A DNA stretch of 22,061 nt from JAAYJR01 sp964495655 (lineage in GTDB: Bacteria; Bacteroidota; Bacteroidia; Bacteroidales; Prolixibacteraceae). Positions 15,741-22,061 of the stretch are shown in pieces (position 1 is the first letter of the stretch; every line of letters starts with the position of its first letter). The translations under genes and the position numbers were made by a program. Under the pieces are notes generated by a model. It was not told the origin of the DNA and did no database searches. It was given only the letters and a program-made list of their open reading frames with translations. The stretch is from assembly GCA_964495655.1 (NCBI GenBank), contig CAZBWK010000068.1, positions 1 through 22,061 of the forward strand. The letters run 5' to 3'.

Positions 15741-16349
15741 ATGGAAAGAGTGGTAGTATATGTTGACGGTTTCAATTTGTATTTTAGATTGATGGAAGCC
15801 GGATTGAAAAAGTATCGATGGTTAGATATTTATGCCCTTGCAAAAAATATTTTAAAAGATAATCAATCGTTAGTAGCAGTTAAGTATTTTACCAGTAGAG
15901 TAAATAATGATCCTGAAAAACAAAAAAGACAAACAACACATATTGAGGCACTCCAGACAACAGGAATTTGTATTTTTTATGGCCATTATCAAAATGATAA
16001 CATAGAATGTAAAATTTGTGGAAATACCTGGAAAAAAGGAAATGAAAAAATGACTGATGTTAATATTGCAACGAATTTAATCATAGATGCTTATATGGAT
16101 ATTTACGATACTGCTATTCTAATTTCAGGAGATAGTGACCTTGTACCACCTATCAGGTCGGTGCATAAATATTTCCATTCTAAAAGGGTGGTTATTGCAT
16201 TTCCACCAAGGAGAAAAAATAATACAGTGGCTATTGCATCAAAAGGTAACTTCATAATAGGAAGAAAAAAATTAATCGAAAGCCAATTGCCATTAACAAT
16301 ATCTAAAAAGGATGGATTTATTTTAGAGAAACCAAAAGAATGGTATTAA
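15741..16349 (+). CDS. NYN-domain (PIN-like) putative ribonuclease
   Basis: This is a 202-residue soluble protein. It begins VVVYVDGFNLYF with the first acidic residue D9. Further acidic residues expected for the metal site are D106 (KMTDVNIA) and D131/D133 (SGDSDLVPPI). A single C-x2-C (C90, C93) in the middle suggests a small zinc-stabilised loop, perhaps shared between subunits. This is the pattern of NYN/LabA-type domains, which are related to PIN nucleases and usually cut RNA. It stands alone, between the double hairpin and tRNA-Cys, in the AT-rich accessory stretch. NYN proteins occur in defence and mobile islands, but a partner antitoxin is not present here. Target and role are unknown. 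Confidence 0.8.
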   Translation: MERVVVYVDGFNLYFRLMEAGLKKYRWLDIYALAKNILKDNQSLVAVKYFTSRVNNDPEKQKRQTTHIEALQTTGICIFYGHYQNDNIECKICGNTWKKGNEKMTDVNIATNLIIDAYMDIYDTAILISGDSDLVPPIRSVHKYFHSKRVVIAFPPRRKNNTVAIASKGNFIIGRKKLIESQLPLTISKKDGFILEKPKEWY

Positions 16350-16393
16350 ATAAATATCATAAGGAAATTAATTTTATTCAGCCCCCAAAACAA

Positions 16394-16431
16394 AAACCCG
16401 GCTGCAATCATTTGATTTACAACCGGGCTTT
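16394..16431 (-). terminator. Terminator of tRNA-Cys
   Basis: On the minus strand AAAGCCCGG pairs with CCGGGTTT (one G-T pair) and the stem runs into TTTTGTTTT. It lies 11 bases beyond the 3' end of the tRNA. It could also stop read-through of the NYN gene from the other side. Confidence 0.65.
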
Positions 16432-16442
16432 AATTGTCTCCG

Positions 16443-16513
16443 AGGTCTCTGGCGGATTCGAACCGCCGTATACGGTTTTGCAGACCGCCGCCTAGCCACT
16501 CGGCCAAGAGACC
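16443..16513 (-). tRNA. tRNA-Cys (anticodon GCA)
   Basis: On the minus strand the acceptor arms GGTCTCT and AGAGACC pair fully. The anticodon loop is CTGCAAA with anticodon GCA inside a GCGGT/ACCGT stem. The T arm is GGCGG-TTCGAAT-CCGCC, and the discriminator is T, as expected for cysteine tRNAs. The 3' CCA is not encoded. It is transcribed away from glnS. Confidence 0.93.
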
Positions 16514-16521
16514 GTTCTTCA

Positions 16522-16540
16522 ATTAAGTTGCAAACTTAAT
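16522..16540 (-). promoter_or_regulatory. tRNA-Cys promoter -7 element within a palindrome
   Basis: On the minus strand TAAGTTTG (16538-16531) matches TAnnTTTG, placing the start of transcription about 10 bases before the tRNA. It lies in a perfect inverted repeat, ATTAAGTT-GCA-AACTTAAT. No clear -33 element is visible. Confidence 0.5.
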
Positions 16541-16577
16541 AAAAATTGTAATTAATGCCATAAAAGTTGCTGAACAT

Positions 16578-16608
16578 TTTGTTCCGGACAAACCTTGTTG
16601 TAATTTTG
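16578..16608 (+). promoter_or_regulatory. Consensus Bacteroidota promoter of glnS
   Basis: TTTG (16578-16581) and TAATTTTG (16601-16608) are separated by exactly 19 bases, the best match in the window to the TTTG-N19-TAnnTTTG promoter of this phylum. Transcription would begin at about 16615, giving a leader of roughly 30 bases before the glnS ATG. Confidence 0.75.
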
Positions 16609-16643
16609 CAGCCTTCAATTATCAGTAAGTAAATTATTTCTAT

Positions 16644-18344
16644 ATGACAAATAATGCTGAAAAAAAAGAGACGGCAAAAAGGCCCAATTTCATTCATTTA
16701 CAGGTTGAACAGGATCTGCAGGATGGAAAAAACAATGGCAGGGTACATACCCGTTTTCCCCCGGAGCCAAATGGATATCTTCATATTGGCCACGCAAAAT
16801 CAATTTGTCTGAACTTTGGCATTGCAGAAAAATACGGAGGCAGGTGCAATCTCAGATTCGATGATACCAATCCGACTAAAGAGGAAACAGAATTTGTTGA
16901 GTCAATAATGGAAGATGTTCACTGGCTTGGCTTTGACTGGGAAGACCGGCTTTTTTATGCCTCAGATTATTTTGACAAGCTATATCAGTTTGCTGTCGAC
17001 CTCATTAAAGACGGGAAAGCCTATGTTGATGATCAGGATGCAGAAACTATCAGTCAGCAGAAAGGAACCCCCACCCGTCCCGGTTTTGAAAGTCCCTGCA
17101 GGAAAAGGGCGGTGGAGGAAAACCTCAGGTTATTTGAAAAGATGACTGCCGGAGAATTCCCTGAAGGCTCGCATGTCTTAAGGGCTAAAATTGATATGGC
17201 ATCTCCCAATATGCACATGAGGGACCCGATAATTTACCGGATCATTAAAGCGAATCATCACCGTACCGGCAATAAATGGTGCATATATCCGATGTATGAT
17301 TTTGCACATGGCCAGTGTGATTACTGGGAGGGGATCACCCACTCAATATGTACACTTGAGTTTGAAGTCCACCGTCCTTTATACGACTGGTTTATAGATC
17401 AGTTAATGGATTCAGAATACCGTCCAAGGCAAATTGAATTTGCCCGGCTGAACCTTACCTATACTGTTATGAGCAAACGCAAGCTGCTTGACCTCGTTAA
17501 GGAGGGGTATGTGAGCGGATGGGATGATCCGCGTATGCCCACCATTTCAGGGTTAAGGCGAAGAGGGTATACTCCGGAGTCTGTCAGGAATTTTTCTGAA
17601 AGGATAGGTGTTACCAAAGTTGACGGAATGATAGATGTATCGCTGCTCGAATACAGCGTTCGTGAACATCTCAATAAGACAGCTGACAGGGTCATGGGAG
17701 TTTTAAAGCCGCTAAAAGTGGTTATAACAAATTATCCGGAAGGGGAGTCAGAGGAACTTGATGCTGTAAATAATCCCGAAGATGCCTCAATGGGAACAAG
17801 AAAAGTCCCCTTCTCGCGTGAGCTTTATATTGAGAGAGATGACTTTATGGAGAATCCGCCACGTAAATTTTTCCGGTTAACACCCGGCCGTGAAGTAAGA
17901 TTAAGATATGCCTATTTCGTAACATGCAATAATGTGATCAAAGATAATGACGGAGAGATCACCGAACTCCACTGCACCTATGATCCGGCTTCGAGGGGAG
18001 GTAATTCACCTGACGGAAGAAAAGTGAAAGCTACAATTCACTGGGTGTCGGCAGCACATGCGGTGAAAGCTGAAGTGAGGTTGTACGACAGGTTGTTTAA
18101 TGATGAAGACCCTTGCGGACACAAAGATGTTGATTTCAAAGAGTTTTTGAATCCTGATTCTTTAAAGGTGCTGACAGACTGTTTTATTGAACCTTCGGTA
18201 TTAAAAGCAAAACCATTAGACCACTTTCAGTTTGAAAGGCTCGGTTACTTTAATTTAGATTACGATTCAACACCCGATAGTTTGTTATTTAACAGGACTG
18301 TTCCTCTTCGTGATTCATGGACTAAAGTTCAGAATGGGAATTGA
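16644..18344 (+). CDS. glnS: Glutaminyl-tRNA synthetase
   Basis: This 566-residue cytoplasmic class I synthetase charges tRNA-Gln with glutamine. The ATP-binding HIGH motif is H47-I-G-H50 in RFPPEPNGYLHIGHAKS, and the second signature is VMSKRK (275-280), the glutaminyl form of KMSKS. The segment CNLRFDDTNPTKE near 72-84 and the YDFAHGQCDYWEGITHS stretch near 218-234 favour GlnRS over GluRS. The two C-terminal anticodon-binding beta barrels fill about 345-566. Length is near that of E. coli GlnRS (554). It has its own promoter and is transcribed alone, divergently from tRNA-Cys. Confidence 0.97.
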   Translation: MTNNAEKKETAKRPNFIHLQVEQDLQDGKNNGRVHTRFPPEPNGYLHIGHAKSICLNFGIAEKYGGRCNLRFDDTNPTKEETEFVESIMEDVHWLGFDWEDRLFYASDYFDKLYQFAVDLIKDGKAYVDDQDAETISQQKGTPTRPGFESPCRKRAVEENLRLFEKMTAGEFPEGSHVLRAKIDMASPNMHMRDPIIYRIIKANHHRTGNKWCIYPMYDFAHGQCDYWEGITHSICTLEFEVHRPLYDWFIDQLMDSEYRPRQIEFARLNLTYTVMSKRKLLDLVKEGYVSGWDDPRMPTISGLRRRGYTPESVRNFSERIGVTKVDGMIDVSLLEYSVREHLNKTADRVMGVLKPLKVVITNYPEGESEELDAVNNPEDASMGTRKVPFSRELYIERDDFMENPPRKFFRLTPGREVRLRYAYFVTCNNVIKDNDGEITELHCTYDPASRGGNSPDGRKVKATIHWVSAAHAVKAEVRLYDRLFNDEDPCGHKDVDFKEFLNPDSLKVLTDCFIEPSVLKAKPLDHFQFERLGYFNLDYDSTPDSLLFNRTVPLRDSWTKVQNGN

Positions 18345-18423
18345 TTAGACTGGAGTATTAAAATACGGGTTGAATGAATAGTTTTTAGGTTATCATTTTC
18401 CTTCGTTTACCGATATAAATCGT

Positions 18424-18480
18424 ATGTTAACCGAATGTTAAAAGTGTTAAGTTATCATTAATTATATATTTGGTTAACAT
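18424..18480 (+). promoter_or_regulatory. GTTAA box array and -7 element before the LiaF/LytS/LytTR operon
   Basis: TGTTAA occurs at 18425, 18436 and 18445, and a fourth GTTAA at 18473. The outermost copies make the perfect inverted repeat ATGTTAACC (18424-18432) and GGTTAACAT (18472-18480). TATATTTG (18465-18472) matches the -7 consensus and touches the right arm. The first and third boxes are 20 bases apart, two helical turns, as for paired LytTR sites; self-regulation by the operon's own regulator is plausible but not proven. Confidence 0.45.
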
Positions 18481-18494
18481 TAAAATCAAAGGAA

Positions 18495-19208
18495 ATGGAA
18501 AAGGAGAGTGGTTCAGATAAAAGGGTGTTATTAGGCCTGTTTTTAATACTTGCCGGAGTAATATGGATCCTGTTCAGGCTGGATATAATTCCTGCAGTAT
18601 GGTCTGATGTGTTTGTATCCTGGCAGATGTTACTGATCGGTATTGGAATATTTTTAGTCATGGCGGGTAACAATACTGCCGGCACTATATTAATAATTGC
18701 CGGAGGATTTTTTTTATTACCCGAAATATTCACGCTGCCTCTTCATTTTAAAAGGCTTGGCTGGCCGGTACTGATTATTGCCATTGGTTTGGCGTTACTG
18801 TTAACCGGCAGAAAACGAAATCAGTTTTTAGCTGTTCAAAAAACTGAGACAGGTAGTAGTAATGACACATTCGATGATGTCGTAATTTTCGGAGGCAGAG
18901 AGTCTTTTGTCAGTTCGAAAAATTTTCATGGGGGTAAGGTAACAGCAATTTTCGGAGGAGCAGAGTATGATATGCGTCAGGCAAATCTTGCAGAGAGCGG
19001 TGCTGTCATTGATTGTGTTGCCATCTTCGGGGGTTGTGGTTTTAAAGTGCCTCCCGACTGGACCATTATCAATGAAGTTAACTCAATTTTTGGAGGCGTA
19101 AGTGATAAACGTATCGTTTCGGCCCCCGAAATAGTTCCAAATGCTTCAAAGAAACTGGTGATAAAAGGTTTTACCGCTTTTGGAGGGATTGAAATAAAGT
19201 ATAATTAA
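18495..19208 (+). CDS. LiaF-like membrane protein
   Basis: This is a 237-residue protein with two parts. Residues about 12-105 hold four hydrophobic segments (GLFLILAGVIWILFRLDIIP, then MLLIGIGIFLVMAG, TILIIAGGFFLLPE and VLIIAIGLALLLTG), the LiaI/LiaF-type membrane module. Residues about 125-237 show repeated IFGG blocks (VVIFGGRES, AIFGGAEYD, AIFGGCGF, SIFGGVSD, AFGGIEI), the repetitive beta structure of the LiaF C-terminal domain. LiaF is an inhibitor of an envelope-stress two-component system in Bacillus. Here the gene lies five bases before a LytS-type kinase and its regulator, so a similar sensing or damping role is reasonable but inferred. Confidence 0.82.
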   Translation: MEKESGSDKRVLLGLFLILAGVIWILFRLDIIPAVWSDVFVSWQMLLIGIGIFLVMAGNNTAGTILIIAGGFFLLPEIFTLPLHFKRLGWPVLIIAIGLALLLTGRKRNQFLAVQKTETGSSNDTFDDVVIFGGRESFVSSKNFHGGKVTAIFGGAEYDMRQANLAESGAVIDCVAIFGGCGFKVPPDWTIINEVNSIFGGVSDKRIVSAPEIVPNASKKLVIKGFTAFGGIEIKYN

Positions 19209-19213
19209 TCCAA

Positions 19214-20260
19214 ATGTATCTTAATCACCCGTTTATTTCCAAACCCAGGCTTGCCTTTTTTTATATTTTTGCCTGGGTTATAATAATGGCCGGTAACGTG
19301 CTGTTAAGATGGCTTGCTTATGGCATTAATCCGGGAATTGCAGCAGTTGAGTTCTTTGCTTTTCCTTTCATGTTTTCGATCATAGGAATACCTATATGGT
19401 ATGTGATCAAATATTCTACCATTGAAAATAACAGTGTTGGCAGGATAATCATATCACATATTATGGCAGCAACCATAATAGTGATGATTTGGTTATACCT
19501 GGGACTGGTAATTATGAAGCTGCTTCACCCAGAGTTTGATAATTGGTCTGAAAGCGGTATACCTGCAAATGTTTTTTTTGGCTATATACTGTATCTCTTT
19601 TATGTGCTGTTTTTTTATGCAGTAAATTATTATCAGGGCTTTCGTGAGAAAGTCAGCAATGAATCGAAGCTCAAAGAATTAGTGAAAGAGGCTGAACTGC
19701 ATGCACTTAAGTCACAGATCAATCCGCATTTTTTGTTCAACAGCCTTAACAGTATATCATCTCTTACTTTGAGCGATCCCGGCAAAGCACACGAAATGGT
19801 TATTAACTTGTCATCGATAATGAGGTATTCATTTAAACACTTTCAGACCGACAAAGTAACATTACGTGAGGAGATAAAGAATAATCAGTTCTATTTACAG
19901 ATTGAAAAGGTCAGGTTCGGGGAAAAATTAAATGCTCTGTTCGAGATTGAAGAGAGGTGCCTTGAATCGAAAATACCTAATATGATACTGCAACCTCTAT
20001 ATGAAAATGCAATTAAATATGGTGTTTATGAAGCAACAGAACCGGTAGATATTATTACCAGAGGAACTTGTATGGGTGATATTCTTGAAATAACGATCAC
20101 AAATAATTATGATCCAAATGCAGTTGCCAAAAAGGGGGAGGGTATCGGACTTCGTAATATCAGGGACAGGCTTCAGATCATTTATGGTAATCCTATGCTT
20201 ATGAAAGTGGAAGACAAAAAAGATAAATTTATAGTAACTTTGTCTGTGCCACAAAAATGA
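19214..20260 (+). CDS. LytS-type sensor histidine kinase
   Basis: This is a 348-residue protein. Four hydrophobic segments lie at about 12-34, 45-66, 78-103 and 119-141, followed by a short linker helix. The His_kinase domain has the phospho-accepting H172 in SQINPHFLFNSLNS, the N box N265 in PLYENAIKYG, and the glycine-rich ATP lid GEGIGLRN from G308. It lacks a separate periplasmic sensor domain, so the signal is probably sensed in the membrane or through the LiaF-like partner. The gene starts five bases after the LiaF-like stop and ends six bases before the regulator, giving a tight three-gene operon. It would phosphorylate the LytTR regulator encoded next. Confidence 0.93.
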   Translation: MYLNHPFISKPRLAFFYIFAWVIIMAGNVLLRWLAYGINPGIAAVEFFAFPFMFSIIGIPIWYVIKYSTIENNSVGRIIISHIMAATIIVMIWLYLGLVIMKLLHPEFDNWSESGIPANVFFGYILYLFYVLFFYAVNYYQGFREKVSNESKLKELVKEAELHALKSQINPHFLFNSLNSISSLTLSDPGKAHEMVINLSSIMRYSFKHFQTDKVTLREEIKNNQFYLQIEKVRFGEKLNALFEIEERCLESKIPNMILQPLYENAIKYGVYEATEPVDIITRGTCMGDILEITITNNYDPNAVAKKGEGIGLRNIRDRLQIIYGNPMLMKVEDKKDKFIVTLSVPQK

Positions 20261-20266
20261 TATGTT

Positions 20267-21016
20267 ATGGAGGGCAAGTTGAAGACTGTAATTGTTGATG
20301 ACGAATTGTTAGCCAGAAACCTAATCAAATCTTACCTGCAGGATGCAGAAGCTGTTGATTTGGTCGGTGAATGCCAAAACGGGTTTGAAGGTGTTAAGAT
20401 GATCAATGAATTAAAACCCGATCTGGTTATACTGGATATCCAGATGCCCAAAATTACAGGAATAGAGATGCTGGAACTGTTGGAACATAAGCCTGAAGTG
20501 ATATTTTCAACAGCTTTTGACCAGTATGCAATTAAGGCTTTTGAACATAACGCAATTGATTATCTGTTGAAACCTTTTTCCAAAGAGCGTTTTCTTGAAG
20601 CTGTAAAAAAGGTATCAGAAAGAATTAATAAAGGAGATCCTTATCCTGATGCGGCTGATAAACTGAATGAAGAGATCAGAGGTGGCTTCCTCGACAGGAT
20701 AGTAGTTAAAGACAGGAGTAAAATTCATATTATACCGGTTAGCAGTATAGTTTATATTGAAGCAATGGATGATTATATAATTATACATACAGCTGAAGGC
20801 AGGTTTGTGAAACAAAAAAGAATGAAACATCTTGAAAAAGTTCTCAATCCTTCAGAATTTGTCCGCATCCATCGTTCATATATTGTGAAAGTGAATGAGA
20901 TTAAGGAGCTTCAACAATATGAAAAAGAATCGTATATCGTTATCTTACATAATAAGGTCAAACTAAAAGTAAGTAAATCAGGATATAAAAAACTGAAAGA
21001 TGTACTGAACTTTTAA
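20267..21016 (+). CDS. LytTR-family response regulator
   Basis: This is a 249-residue protein. The receiver domain (about 5-120) has the acidic pair D11-D12, the phospho-acceptor D57 in LVILDIQMPK and the conserved Lys in YLLKPFSKERF. The C-terminal LytTR DNA-binding domain (about 145-249) is recognised by DRIVVKDRSKIHIIPV, SIVYIEAMDDYIIIHT and FVRIHRSYIVKVNEI. Such regulators bind short repeated sites, and the GTTAA boxes ahead of the operon are candidates. It is the last gene of the operon with the kinase. Confidence 0.95.
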   Translation: MEGKLKTVIVDDELLARNLIKSYLQDAEAVDLVGECQNGFEGVKMINELKPDLVILDIQMPKITGIEMLELLEHKPEVIFSTAFDQYAIKAFEHNAIDYLLKPFSKERFLEAVKKVSERINKGDPYPDAADKLNEEIRGGFLDRIVVKDRSKIHIIPVSSIVYIEAMDDYIIIHTAEGRFVKQKRMKHLEKVLNPSEFVRIHRSYIVKVNEIKELQQYEKESYIVILHNKVKLKVSKSGYKKLKDVLNF

Positions 21017-21110
21017 AATTGGCAGGACAGAGAATTCGTTATTGATTATCAATGATATAAGTGTGTTTTGCTGATTTCAATGGTCAGTTATGTGAATTTA
21101 TTTGTTTTGA

Positions 21111-21791
21111 ATGGGAGTTTTTATTGCTATATCAATCATTGCACTTTGGCTCGGACATCTGGCCTATTGCTTGTTATTCGCAGCTACAGACTTTAACTCA
21201 ATATATATCTATTTACACATCTTTATTCAGACCTTTTTATATACCGGACTTTTTATTACCGGGCATGATGCCATGCATGGCGCTATTTCAGGAAACCGCA
21301 AACTTAATGATCTTGCTGGTAAAATATCAACTACACTTTTTGCTTTTTTATCATTCCGGATGCTTTCGAAGAAACATTATATGCATCATCTTTTCCCTGC
21401 ATCTGAGAAGGATCCTGATTTTTCGATAAAAAGCAATAATTTTTTTGTCTGGTGGTTCTCATTTATGAGGAATTACATCACATGGTGGCAAATACTATTC
21501 ATGGCAGTTACATTCAATATTTTAACAATTTGGTTCAGCGAGGTAAGGGTAATCTTCTTCTGGGCGCTGCCTGCTGTTCTTTCTACATTTCAGCTCTTTT
21601 TTTTCGGCACATGGCTGCCCCACCGAAGGCCTCTTACAGAAGATATGAAGCCTCATAATGCACGTTCACTGAGAAGGAACCATTTTATAGCAATGCTCTC
21701 TTGTTATTTTTTCGGGTATCACAGGGAACATCATCAGTCTCCAACGACTCCGTGGTGGCAACTGTACCGGTTGAAAAAAAAGGGCCTGTGA
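21111..21791 (+). CDS. crtW: CrtW-like carotenoid ketolase (membrane fatty-acid-hydroxylase/desaturase fold)
   Basis: This is a 226-residue integral membrane di-iron enzyme. The histidine boxes are H52-D-A-M-H56 in GHDAMHG, H89-YM-HH (89-93), a lone H171 in FFFGTWLPHR, and H204-RE-HH (204-208) in GYHREHHQSPTTPWW. The GTWLPHR segment and the C-terminal HxxHH followed by PWW are characteristic of beta-carotene ketolases, which add 4-keto groups to make echinenone, canthaxanthin or astaxanthin, rather than of fatty-acid desaturases. Four hydrophobic segments fit the fold. The ATG at 21111 directly follows an in-frame TGA, which fixes the start. No other carotenoid gene is in the window. The stop codon lies in the loop of the tRNA-His terminator. 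Confidence 0.78.
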   Translation: MGVFIAISIIALWLGHLAYCLLFAATDFNSIYIYLHIFIQTFLYTGLFITGHDAMHGAISGNRKLNDLAGKISTTLFAFLSFRMLSKKHYMHHLFPASEKDPDFSIKSNNFFVWWFSFMRNYITWWQILFMAVTFNILTIWFSEVRVIFFWALPAVLSTFQLFFFGTWLPHRRPLTEDMKPHNARSLRRNHFIAMLSCYFFGYHREHHQSPTTPWWQLYRLKKKGL

Positions 21792-21799
21792 AAGGCCCT
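21774..21799 (-). terminator. Terminator of tRNA-His overlapping the ketolase stop
   Basis: AGGGCCT (21781-21787) and AGGCCCT (21793-21799) form a perfect stem with a GTGAA loop. On the minus strand it is followed by eight T residues, complementing the A run 21774-21781. The TGA stop of the convergent gene (21789-21791) lies within the loop. Confidence 0.75.
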
Positions 21800-21810
21800 G
21801 ATTATCAAAG

Positions 21811-21884
21811 GGTGGAAGATGGGACTTGAACCCACGACCTCTGGAACCACAATCCAGCGTTCTAACCAACTGAACTACATCCAC
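21811..21884 (-). tRNA. tRNA-His (anticodon GTG)
   Basis: On the minus strand the anticodon loop TTGTGGT sits in a CTGGA/TCCAG stem with anticodon GTG. The T arm is GTGGG-TTCAAGT-CCCAT and the discriminator is C. A G precedes position 1 (at 21885), the extra G-1 typical of histidine tRNA. The acceptor stem has one T-T mismatch at its sixth pair. CCA is not encoded. Confidence 0.93.
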
Positions 21885-21901
21885 CATCTGTTTTGCGGAT
21901 G

Positions 21902-21909
21902 CAAATATA
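21902..21909 (-). promoter_or_regulatory. tRNA-His promoter -7 element
   Basis: On the minus strand the bases read TATATTTG, matching TAnnTTTG, 17 bases before the tRNA. Upstream is a very AT-rich tract without a clear TTTG. From 21910 to the window end nothing further is recognisable. Confidence 0.55.
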
Positions 21910-22061
21910 ATATTTTATTTTTTTTGTGTAATAAAAAATAATTTGCTAATGCAATTAAAAATAGAGTTCGTTAAAAATAAGTAACTTTCACCCGGTAAAA
22001 TTAATTATTAAAGTTTCCCACATAGGAAAGTGTTGATAAAAGCGAAAATTAAAATTTAATA

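Noticed and set aside
13233..16440. Possible CRISPR array or insertion sequence in the accessory stretch.
   Set aside because: No regularly spaced repeats and no transposase or integrase motifs were found.

Overview
The window looks like part of a chromosome of a member of the Bacteroidota. The evidence is promoter elements of the TTTG-N19-TAnnTTTG type (clearest before glnS), a near absence of Shine-Dalgarno sequences, a LytS/LytTR two-component pair led by a LiaF-like membrane protein, a glutaminyl-tRNA synthetase, and twin-arginine and lipoprotein export signals of the kind common there. The exact genus cannot be read from the sequence.

Left part (1-7400). At the edge, on the minus strand, a DUF362 protein with a Tat signal precedes the first codons of a membrane protein. 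Next comes an intergenic stretch holding a strong terminator and the 3' fragment of a lost gene. After it lies a coherent aldarate (D-glucarate/galactarate type) catabolic locus. On the plus strand are an HpcH/HpaI-type aldolase (GarL-like), a GntP-type permease and a tartronate-semialdehyde reductase (GarR-like). On the minus strand, convergent to these, are a glucarate-dehydratase-like enzyme and a second acid-sugar dehydratase of the enolase superfamily. Together they would import an aldarate, dehydrate it, cleave the keto-deoxy-aldarate to pyruvate and tartronate semialdehyde, and reduce the latter to glycerate. A nested palindrome directly before the dehydratase pair is the likely control site.

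Middle part (7400-13232). A divergent alternative-oxidase-like di-iron membrane protein is followed by an exported M20-type metallopeptidase, a Tat-exported amidohydrolase and a large lipoprotein that joins an Asp-box (sialidase-like) propeller to a Kelch (NanM-like) propeller.

Accessory part (about 13233-16440). This AT-rich stretch contains the oddest gene: one continuous frame whose first half is a phospholipase-D/SNF2-helicase N-terminus cut off after helicase motif Ia, and whose second half is a complete AAA+ ATPase domain. It is followed by a broken gene start disrupted by an 11-bp tandem duplication, a pair of perfect hairpins, and a NYN-domain putative nuclease. The stretch abuts the 3' end of tRNA-Cys, and a 13-bp copy of that tRNA end occurs at 10877, so 10877-16455 is a candidate tRNA-bounded island holding remnants of a defence-type locus. 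No integrase is visible.

Right part (16440-22061). tRNA-Cys (minus) is divergent from glnS (plus). Then follow a LiaF-like / sensor kinase / LytTR regulator operon with repeated GTTAA boxes upstream, a carotenoid-ketolase-like (CrtW) membrane enzyme, and tRNA-His on the minus strand, whose terminator overlaps the ketolase stop codon.
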